NCBI GenBank assembly: GCA_002731275.1
Contig: PCBK01000124.1
Coordinates: 1 to 64,000 of the forward strand
Direction: 5' to 3'
DNA: 64,000 nt
Source of the DNA: Deltaproteobacteria bacterium
GTDB taxonomy: Bacteria; Myxococcota_C; UBA6777
Shown: positions 56,827-64,000 of the stretch, in pieces
How positions within the stretch are numbered: position 1 is the first letter of the stretch
How the letters are laid out: each line of letters begins with the position of its first letter
The notes under the pieces: model-generated
Told to the model about the DNA's origin: nothing
Seen by the model: only the letters and a program-made list of their open reading frames with translations
The model's database searches: none
Position numbers and translations under genes: made by a program

Positions 56827-57453
56827 ATGATGATGAGCAAGCATATGTCTCTAAAGTATGTTTTTGTCGTGTTGTTGATGTCTTTGTATGGGGTGGCTGG
56901 GATGACGGGATGTATCACGATCATTCCTTCCGAATACACATCGACAAACGAGTCCTCCACCGAAAAAGTCGCGGATGCAGGCAGCGAAACTGTTGTGGAG
57001 CGGACAACGCCTGATGCAGCAGTGACAGACACTGTCGGTTTTGACACGACGCTACCGACAGAGCAGAGTAATCCACCAGAGCCTACGCCCACAGAGAGTG
57101 CACCTGCCGACACGACGCCTGACCAAGTTGAGACAAAGCTCTCGTACAAGAAGGATGTCGCGCCGATCTTCGAGAACCAGAATTATGGGTGTAGTGGTGA
57201 TTATTGCCACGGTTTGACAGGTGCTGGTGGATTGAAGATGGAGAAGGGGGCGGCGGCCTTTGTCAATCTCCAGAGCAAAGATGGCACAAAGATCTTGGTC
57301 GTGCCAGGAAAACCGGAAGAGAGTTATTTGTACGAGAAGCTCTCCTCTGAGTCTCCTTCACAGGGGGCGAGGATGCCGTTGACAGGGCGATACCTGACAG
57401 AGGAAGAGTTGAAGACTGTGTACAATTGGATCTTGCAGGGGGCTGCGGAATAG
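56827..57453 (+). CDS. Lipoprotein with monoheme cytochrome c-like domain (planctomycete/myxobacterial cyt c type)
   Basis: Lipobox-like AGMTGC. KKDVAPIFENQNYGCSGDYCHGLTGAGGLKME...VVPGKPEESYLYEKLSSE...GARMPLTGRYLTEEELKTVYNWILQGA. Heme-like C-x4-C-H. Confidence 0.75.
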   Translation: MMMSKHMSLKYVFVVLLMSLYGVAGMTGCITIIPSEYTSTNESSTEKVADAGSETVVERTTPDAAVTDTVGFDTTLPTEQSNPPEPTPTESAPADTTPDQVETKLSYKKDVAPIFENQNYGCSGDYCHGLTGAGGLKMEKGAAAFVNLQSKDGTKILVVPGKPEESYLYEKLSSESPSQGARMPLTGRYLTEEELKTVYNWILQGAAE

Positions 57454-57489
57454 AGCCCTCTTGTCTTCGCTTTTTTCCATCTGACGGAC

Positions 57490-58239
57490 TTATTCGCGGT
57501 AGAGCTCTTCGTCCTGAAGGGCTTTGTAAAGTGGACACTGCTCAGTGTCGATCTCCATACCCTTTCGATATACATTGAGGATACGCCTAGAACGTTCGGC
57601 GATTTTGCGTCGAAGTTCTCGGCGCGCGCCTTTGCGTCTGGGCACTTTGATGTGGTCGTAGGCGCTGGTTTGGTGGCGCATCCAGGCGATGACAGCGGCT
57701 TCTGCACGTTGTTCGATCGGGATGCGCTTGGTCCGCGCAACAGTCCCACTGCCAACGGGGGTTGCGTGTTCGGCGACAGCGCGCGCGAGCAGCTCGGCCC
57801 ACTTTTGGTATTGTTCGTCGAAGTCGAGATAGTCGAGGACATTTTGGTAAAAACTCTTGGCGTACTCGTTCTCTTTCTTTTTGCGTCTGAGCCGGTCTTG
57901 TTCGAGTTTTCGTTGGTAGGCCGGGCTCATCCTCTTGGTCTCAATCACGGACTTGGCTGTATCAATGTGTTCTTTGGGTGCCCAGATACCTTGGGAGAAT
58001 GTGCGGCGACCGCGTTTCTTTTGGACTGTCCAGGAAGGTCCGAGTGATTTGACTTTCCTGGTGAGACCTGCGTCGCCAGGAGGGAGCAATTCCCATCCCT
58101 CAGGCACCTCTAGAAGCTCACCATCTTGTGTGTAAACGGTGCGATCACGTGGCCCTGGTTTGACGTTCTGTGTTTTTGCTGACAAGGTTTCCCTCTCCTT
58201 TGTTTCGAGATCATGAGAAGGTGATAGACCTTTCTTCAA
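57490..58239 (-). CDS. DUF2293-like protein
   Basis: HATPVGSGTVARTKRIPIEQRAEAAVIAWMRHQTSAYDHIKVPRRKGARRELRRKIAERSRRILNVYRKG resembles DUF2293. Confidence 0.65.
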   Translation of the reverse strand: MKKGLSPSHDLETKERETLSAKTQNVKPGPRDRTVYTQDGELLEVPEGWELLPPGDAGLTRKVKSLGPSWTVQKKRGRRTFSQGIWAPKEHIDTAKSVIETKRMSPAYQRKLEQDRLRRKKKENEYAKSFYQNVLDYLDFDEQYQKWAELLARAVAEHATPVGSGTVARTKRIPIEQRAEAAVIAWMRHQTSAYDHIKVPRRKGARRELRRKIAERSRRILNVYRKGMEIDTEQCPLYKALQDEELYRE

Positions 58240-58411
58240 AACCTGTCAAACGAAAAGCATGTGAGGGGGAATTGTGTTTGAGTGGATTTGGAGCATAAGT
58301 CGGCCAAATAGGGACGTTTGGCGAATCTCGACAAAGATTGTGTTGATTTCTCCATGCCCTGCCTCTAAGCTTGGAGCGTACTCGAAGTTCGATCTGACAA
58401 AGGAGAACCGT

Positions 58412-59587
58412 ATGATGTCTATGTATATGTTCTTGTTGGGATTGGTGTCGCTTGTGATGCCCCCAACGTCTCCCGCTGGCGTACCGACCGCGCCCAAAGT
58501 CTTGCTCAAGCACGTCCCTGCTAACGCCCGCGCGATCGCGACATTTGATGTGGGCGCGTTTGGTTCACAGATGCACCAATCGCTCCTTCAGTTGGGAAAA
58601 GACCCGATGGTCAGCAACATGCCGATGTTGGCGAGAGGGCATCAGCGCTTTCTCAGACAGCTCAACCGCACGATCAAAAAGATGAAGCGCAGCGCAGGGG
58701 TCGATCCTCTCAGAGATGTCAAGTACATCACGGTCGTCTTGCTGCCTTCTCCTTCTGGCAATCAATTTATCGACGCCGCAGTGATTATAGGCGGCTCTTT
58801 CTCCGCGCTCTCCGAGCCGAAGCTCGCTAGACTCAATCGTCTTAAGCCCTCCAGCGCCGAACAGCACGGTGCCTTTCGGGTGTACTTCAAGAGTCGTCGA
58901 AGAGGTACAAATCTCGCGTGGTCCCAAGATACCATTATTATGTCTTCAGGTCCCAAGAGCGTGATCAAGAGCTTGTTGACGCCACAAAGTCCTTCGACGC
59001 TCGCGACATGGATGACCTCACACGCTAAAAAACCTGCGATGATCCGTGCGGCTGTCGACCTCAGTGTCGCAAAGCTTGGGTATTTCCGACGCAAACGCCA
59101 GATGCGCCAATTCTTGAGCCTCTTTAAAGGGCACAAGGTCGTTGGTGGCTCCTTGTTGTACAAAGGTGTCGAGCTTACGGCTGTTCCTTCGAACGCAGCG
59201 GCTGCGACTCGTGCAAAACTCGTCATGGAAGGCCTGGGTTCACTCGCTAAGTCTGGGACATTTGGTGTCCTCGGGTTTTTGAAATTGCTCGATGGTATCT
59301 TGCTTCCAGGTGACGCCAATCTGCCCAGACCTATGCAATTCTTTGCACAGCAAAAGGTGGGCTTGATGAAGATGCTTTACAAGCGTTTCAACACGAAGAA
59401 CACACACTTTGCTGTCACACAGACCAAAAGTGAGGTGGCTTTGCGTGTACATGGAAAAGGAAGCGTTGCCTTGTTGATGGGGGGTGTGTTTGGAGCAGGT
59501 TTGATCGGCTTGATGCCTCGCGGCATGCGCTCTTCGCCTCCCTCAACGCCTCCGATGATCAAGCAAGCGGCGCCCGCACAACCCTAA
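58412..59587 (+). CDS. Hypothetical secreted protein
   Basis: Signal-like MMSMYMFLLGLVSLVMPPTSPAG; intact ORF; start trimmed to ATG 58412. Confidence 0.55.
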   Translation: MMSMYMFLLGLVSLVMPPTSPAGVPTAPKVLLKHVPANARAIATFDVGAFGSQMHQSLLQLGKDPMVSNMPMLARGHQRFLRQLNRTIKKMKRSAGVDPLRDVKYITVVLLPSPSGNQFIDAAVIIGGSFSALSEPKLARLNRLKPSSAEQHGAFRVYFKSRRRGTNLAWSQDTIIMSSGPKSVIKSLLTPQSPSTLATWMTSHAKKPAMIRAAVDLSVAKLGYFRRKRQMRQFLSLFKGHKVVGGSLLYKGVELTAVPSNAAAATRAKLVMEGLGSLAKSGTFGVLGFLKLLDGILLPGDANLPRPMQFFAQQKVGLMKMLYKRFNTKNTHFAVTQTKSEVALRVHGKGSVALLMGGVFGAGLIGLMPRGMRSSPPSTPPMIKQAAPAQP

Positions 59588-59726
59588 CATCTCCGTTCTC
59601 CCTACAAACCCTCCCCATTTCTTGCCAACTGCCTTTACAATATCCGGACAACAGACTACACCCACATCGCGATGGCCTTTGGGTCGATTCTTTTTGCAAA
59701 GTGGTCTCTCGTACAAAGGGTGTTCT

Positions 59727-60695
59727 ATGTTTGTATTGGTGTGGTGGAAGGTGTTGCCGTTGTTTTTGGCGATGGGAATGGGGTATCTCTCTGGTGCGCT
59801 GAAGGTCTTTCCACGTCCTGCTGACGCTGTCGATGTGCTCAATCGCTACGCGCTGTATTTTGGATTTCCTTTGTTGATATTTCAGGGGTTTTGTCGTCCT
59901 TCTTTGGTCTTGTCGTCCAATCCTGGCTTTTACGTGTTTCACGTCTTGATGGCGGCGATGATCGTCGGGGGCATTGTGTGGGTTGGGGGATGGTTTCAAG
60001 CGACACGTGGTGTGCGTGGTGGTCTTGTGTTGGGGACGTTGTTCGGAAATGTCGCGTATCTCGGGATGCCGTTGAGTATACAGATTTTGGGGTCGTCGTA
60101 TCTCGGCTGGATCGCGTTGAGTGTGACGTTGCAGGTGTTCTTCTCTATGGCGCTCGGTCCACTCGCTTTGGTGATGTTGCGAGAGTCTGGGCGAGGGGAC
60201 AAAGAAGAGCGGCGTCGCTTGCTTCGTAAACTTGTGAGACAGCCTCTTTTGTGGGCACCTGTGCTTGGTTTCCTGGTGCGTTTTTCGTTGCCCGCGCAGA
60301 CCTTACAGGGGATCGCGACGCCGCTGTCGTTCTTTGCTTCATCTGCGGCACCTGTTGCGCTCTTCTTGCTCGGTCTACATATCTGGAACCATCAACACAC
60401 TCTACGACGTATTCGTGTGGACGTGTGGGGGATGTTGTTGTGCAAATTGTGTCTGGTACCGTTAATGGCGTTTGCTCTCGGTTGGTGTTTTGTGAAGTGG
60501 GGTTGGATGGCTCGACAAGAGTGGCGTGTGGTGTTGGTCTTGAGCTTCATGCCTACGGCAATTACGACGTTCTCCATCGCAAAGGACTTTCGGGAGAATG
60601 AAGACCTGATGGCGCAGGCGATTTTGCTGTCCACACTCATCACGTTGTTGGCGCTGCCTTTGTTGATTCCTTTTGTCGTGCAATGGACCTCCTGA
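59727..60695 (+). CDS. AEC (auxin efflux carrier) family transporter
   Basis: Multiple TM helices. Gene body GGLVLGTLFGNVAYLGMPLSIQILG and LSFMPTAITTFSIAKDFRENEDLMAQAILLSTLITLLALPLLI are typical of the family. Confidence 0.85.
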   Translation: MFVLVWWKVLPLFLAMGMGYLSGALKVFPRPADAVDVLNRYALYFGFPLLIFQGFCRPSLVLSSNPGFYVFHVLMAAMIVGGIVWVGGWFQATRGVRGGLVLGTLFGNVAYLGMPLSIQILGSSYLGWIALSVTLQVFFSMALGPLALVMLRESGRGDKEERRRLLRKLVRQPLLWAPVLGFLVRFSLPAQTLQGIATPLSFFASSAAPVALFLLGLHIWNHQHTLRRIRVDVWGMLLCKLCLVPLMAFALGWCFVKWGWMARQEWRVVLVLSFMPTAITTFSIAKDFRENEDLMAQAILLSTLITLLALPLLIPFVVQWTS

Positions 60696-60784
60696 AGGGC
60701 ATCGCTTGTGTGCTGTGGCGGGCTGTGGTATGTCTTGGCGAGGCGCGATATGTATCGCACCACCATATCAATTGAATCGATCTT

Positions 60785-61654
60785 TTGGAGGTTTCCTTGG
60801 CTACTATCGGTAAGGTCAATACATTGTCCGTCGTCAAACAGACCGAGCTTGGTGTCTTCTTGCATGGTGAGGAGCACGGTCAGATCTTGTTACCACGCCG
60901 GTATGTTTCACAACGCTATGAACCTGGAGACACTGTCGAGGTGTTTTTGTATATGGACTCAGAAGATCGTCCGATCGCGACGACTCTTCGTCCCTATGCG
61001 ATGGTTGGGGAGTTGGCCACCCTCAAAGTGGTCTCCACCACAAACATCGGTGCGTTCCTCGACTGGGGGTTGCCCAAAGATCTCTTTGTCCCTGTCAGTG
61101 AGCAAAAAGAACGCATGCAAGTCGACGATTACTACGTCGTCTACATCTATACTGACGAACAGACAGGGCGACTCGCAGCCTCTGCCCGTCTCAACAGATT
61201 TCTCTCCGACGATGCCTCTGGTCTCACAGAAGGCCAAAAAGTCACGCTCCATATCTGTGAGCAGACAGATCTCGGTTACAAAGCGATTATTGATGGGAAG
61301 TGTTGGGGACTCCTGTACGGCAATGAAGTCTTCGAGGAGGTCTTTTACGGTGACATCATCGATGGATACATCAAAAAGATCCGTGAAGACGGTAAGATCG
61401 ATCTATCACTTCATCCTTCAGGGTATGAAAAAATCGAAGGCTTTTCGAAGGAGATCTACGATCTCTTGCAGGAGAACAACGGATATCTGCCCCTTCACGA
61501 CAAGAGCTCACCCGAAAAGATCGCGGAGTGGCTTGGGATGAGCAAAAAGAACTTCAAGAAATCCATCGGCAGCCTTTACAAACAAAGGCTGATCAGCATC
61601 GATGTTGATGGGATTCGTTTGCTCACTGAAGGTGGAGCATCTGAAGAAGGCTGA
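60785..61654 (+). CDS. cvfB: S1-domain RNA-binding protein, CvfB family
   Basis: IGKVNTLSVVKQTELGVFLHGEEHGQILLPRRYV...TTNIGAFLDWGLPKDLFVPVSEQ...GYIKKIREDGKIDLSLHPSGYEKI... and C-terminal winged helix. Confidence 0.85.
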   Translation: MEVSLATIGKVNTLSVVKQTELGVFLHGEEHGQILLPRRYVSQRYEPGDTVEVFLYMDSEDRPIATTLRPYAMVGELATLKVVSTTNIGAFLDWGLPKDLFVPVSEQKERMQVDDYYVVYIYTDEQTGRLAASARLNRFLSDDASGLTEGQKVTLHICEQTDLGYKAIIDGKCWGLLYGNEVFEEVFYGDIIDGYIKKIREDGKIDLSLHPSGYEKIEGFSKEIYDLLQENNGYLPLHDKSSPEKIAEWLGMSKKNFKKSIGSLYKQRLISIDVDGIRLLTEGGASEEG

Positions 61655-61716
61655 GGCGATTGAAACAGTCTTCACAGCTCTTTTTGATGTCATATGTTTT
61701 TTGGGGGGGGGTAGAT

Positions 61717-62484
61717 TTACTGTGTCGCTTGTTTGGGGAGGGGGCGGACATATAGATAGATCACCACACCCATACAGACAAAGAGTGTCAAACCGCTTGC
61801 GATCGTAACGACGATGGAGGCTTGGTACTTGAGCATGATACCCAACGAGGTCCAAGCTAAGACCAGAATGTAGGCCCTGTCTCTTCGAGGGAAAGCCGCC
61901 GCAAGTACGATCCCCAACGCGATACAGAGCATGAGCGCGCTCCACACAGGTTCAGGGATCCCGCCACCCTTCCAGCCAAAGTATTGTAGGACAGTTGTCG
62001 CGTTGGCGACTGTCGCAACAGTGACCCACCCTAAGTACACACTAAATGGCCAGTGGGTGAACCACTGCTCTCCCAAGGAATCCTGCTCTCGTGTACTGTC
62101 CAGCGCCAGATAGATCCATATCAACGATATGAGCAGCCCAATCATGCAGACGAGACTGACCGGAAACCACTCTCTCTGCCAGACGACAATCCATGACATA
62201 TTGAACACACAAGAGACCATGTAAGGGATGTCGATCTTTGCGATTGTTTCGTTCTCTTGTTGTGCTGGTAAGAGTTGGTAGACTGAGAAGGCCAGCAGCG
62301 CCAGATAGATAAGGCCCCAGATGGAGAAGACGTATCCTGCCGGTGTGAAGTAGTTTTGGAATTGATCTGAGATGTTGCCGACGTTTTTTCCCGTGGGAGA
62401 GAGCAGAGGAGCCATCCCATTGAGCGTGATTGTTGCGATCGTCATAAGTAAGACCGACCATTTGCGAAGCAGGCTTCGACGCAT
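61717..62484 (-). CDS. TspO/MBR-like tryptophan-rich membrane protein
   Basis: Polytopic, Trp-rich: FTPAGYVFSIWGLIYLALLAFSVYQLLP...NMSWIVVWQREWFPVSL...FSVYLGWVTVATVANATTVL. Confidence 0.7.
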   Translation of the reverse strand: MRRSLLRKWSVLLMTIATITLNGMAPLLSPTGKNVGNISDQFQNYFTPAGYVFSIWGLIYLALLAFSVYQLLPAQQENETIAKIDIPYMVSCVFNMSWIVVWQREWFPVSLVCMIGLLISLIWIYLALDSTREQDSLGEQWFTHWPFSVYLGWVTVATVANATTVLQYFGWKGGGIPEPVWSALMLCIALGIVLAAAFPRRDRAYILVLAWTSLGIMLKYQASIVVTIASGLTLFVCMGVVIYLYVRPLPKQATQ

Positions 62485-62811
62485 TCGTTTTCTCCTTTTT
62501 GGTGTGTTGTTTCGTTCTGCTCCTGAATATGGAGGTGACTCGCAATAGAGGCAAGTCATCTCCTGATCTGGGAAGCGCTCTGTGGACGGATATGTCTATT
62601 GTTGGTCCATTCACCTGAGTGGCGTGTAAGAAAATGTATGTGTTGTGTGTAGATTCATTGACGTGGTGTGTAGTGTTGTATTCACTCTTTGACGTGACGT
62701 TGTCTTGGATATGTCCATTCATGTGGTGATTCGTCGATCTATTTTTTGGTATGGATGTTGCTATCTGCTCTGTTGAAAGAATAGGGAGCAAGCCAACTAC
62801 GGAGAGATTCG

Positions 62812-64000
62812 ATGAGTAAAGAACGCAAGCGCCACCTCAGTCCAATGCAAACACCCCACCCTCAGACCATCATCGATCCTCTTGTGGGTCGGGTGGTGAT
62901 GGGATTGACTTTGCAAAAGAAGCTTGACCAGGGTGGAATGGGCTCTGTATACGAAGCCAAAGGGGGAGCCTGGGGCTCGCGTTTTGCTGTCAAGATCTTA
63001 CACCCACAGTTTGCGTCTGATCCCGGTCTTGTCGAACGATTTCGCCGGGAGATTATGACGGTTGCGCAGCTCAACCATGAACACATCGTCTCCGTTGAGG
63101 GTTGTGGATGGGAGGAGGGGATCGGTATCTACCAGGTGATGGAGTTTTTGTGTGGGATGAACCTGGCACATATGATCGAAGAAAACCAGCCCTTCGACAA
63201 GCGTAGGATTCTCTCGATCACGCAGCAGATCCTCTCTGGACTCATTTACATGCACCGTCATCGTGTTGTGCACAGGGATTTGAAGCCCGAAAATATCTTT
63301 TTGTGTAACAAAGAAGAGGGTGAGAGCGTGAAGATCCTCGACTTTGGGCTCGCAAAGATCGTCTTGGAAGAGACCGATATGACCCTCACACAGGCGGACT
63401 CGATGATTGGTACACCGTCTTACATGTCACCAGAGTTGGCGATGAGACAATGGAAGCAGGTCGATCAACGCAGCGATATTTACTCATTAGGGGTGATCTT
63501 GTTCAGGTTGTTGACCGGTCACTTCCCAACGACAGCCAACGATACACAAGGGGTTGTCTACCAACACGCCAATGGCAAGTTGTTACCACTCACTCACTTC
63601 AGACCTGAGCTTGCAAACCAACCCATCGATAAAATCCTCTCGGCTATGCTCGCAAGGAATCCCAACAGTCGCCCTCAGAATGTTCGTGCGTTGTCAGAGC
63701 CATTGACCAATGCTCTACTCGCTCTTGATGACGAGACCATCTTTTCTGGGGTGGAGACGACGTTCCCGCCTCTTGAGTTGCCTGGAGATATTGGGACCGT
63801 TGACTTGGATGGAGCTGCGGAGCTTGGGATGTCTTTTGGAGACTTTGACAAGACACTCGAAGTCCCAAAGATCCACACTCCTGAGAAAATTGAAGTGCTC
63901 GATAGTCTGGAGTTTGACCTGCTCAGTGAGCTCGGTATCGAGCAATTGCCAGAGTTTCACCCTACGACCTCTGAGCGAGCTGTGATCTCTTATCCCAATA
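62812..64000 (+). CDS. Ser/Thr protein kinase, 3' truncated by the window
   Basis: Open from ATG 62812 to the window end, so absent from the ORF track: LDQGGMGSVYEAKGGAWGSRFAVKIL...VVHRDLKPENIFLCNKEEGESVKILDFGLAKIV...GTPSYMSPELAMRQWKQVDQRSDIYSLGVILFRLLTG. Confidence 0.92.
   Translation, partial: MSKERKRHLSPMQTPHPQTIIDPLVGRVVMGLTLQKKLDQGGMGSVYEAKGGAWGSRFAVKILHPQFASDPGLVERFRREIMTVAQLNHEHIVSVEGCGWEEGIGIYQVMEFLCGMNLAHMIEENQPFDKRRILSITQQILSGLIYMHRHRVVHRDLKPENIFLCNKEEGESVKILDFGLAKIVLEETDMTLTQADSMIGTPSYMSPELAMRQWKQVDQRSDIYSLGVILFRLLTGHFPTTANDTQGVVYQHANGKLLPLTHFRPELANQPIDKILSAMLARNPNSRPQNVRALSEPLTNALLALDDETIFSGVETTFPPLELPGDIGTVDLDGAAELGMSFGDFDKTLEVPKIHTPEKIEVLDSLEFDLLSELGIEQLPEFHPTTSERAVISYPN

Noticed and set aside
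62650-62700. Repeated TTGACGTG motifs upstream of the terminal kinase
   Set aside because: Only two short matches with no consistent spacing; too weak to call a regulatory site.

Overview
The window is ordinary bacterial chromosome, densely coded on both strands. The gene repertoire suggests a Myxococcota/Bradymonadales-like delta-proteobacterial lineage: Ser/Thr kinases including a kinase-FGE fusion, Cys-rich and NHL lipoproteins, an AgmX/PglI-type C-terminus, and a Sel1/Hcp-like secreted protein. That lineage call is inference. I saw no rRNA, tRNA, CRISPR array, integrase or IS element. Main loci: (1) a giant SpvB/TcB-TcC/Rhs polymorphic toxin (minus strand, 257-8545) whose C-terminal module carries an HEGTH zincin-like motif, followed by a truncated small ORF (1-202, minus, missing from the ORF track) in the immunity-gene position; (2) a FAN1-like VRR-NUC nuclease; (3) a coupled redox operon DUF6599 / DUF362 (Tat) / NapH-like polyferredoxin / Tat-exported Fe-S aldo-keto reductase; (4) metabolic genes (cbs, xdhAB, P-type ATPase, thiD, gdhA, ldh); (5) a tandem pair of paralogous HEAT-like plus LRR-like proteins; (6) a tightly coupled pair of PLP enzymes (fold-type I-like and fold-type III) followed by a RidA-family gene; (7) an AraC regulator with an in-frame amber codon in its HTH domain; (8) dispersed hairpin elements and several tandem repeats. 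All calls come from reading the sequence and translations. No database search was run.
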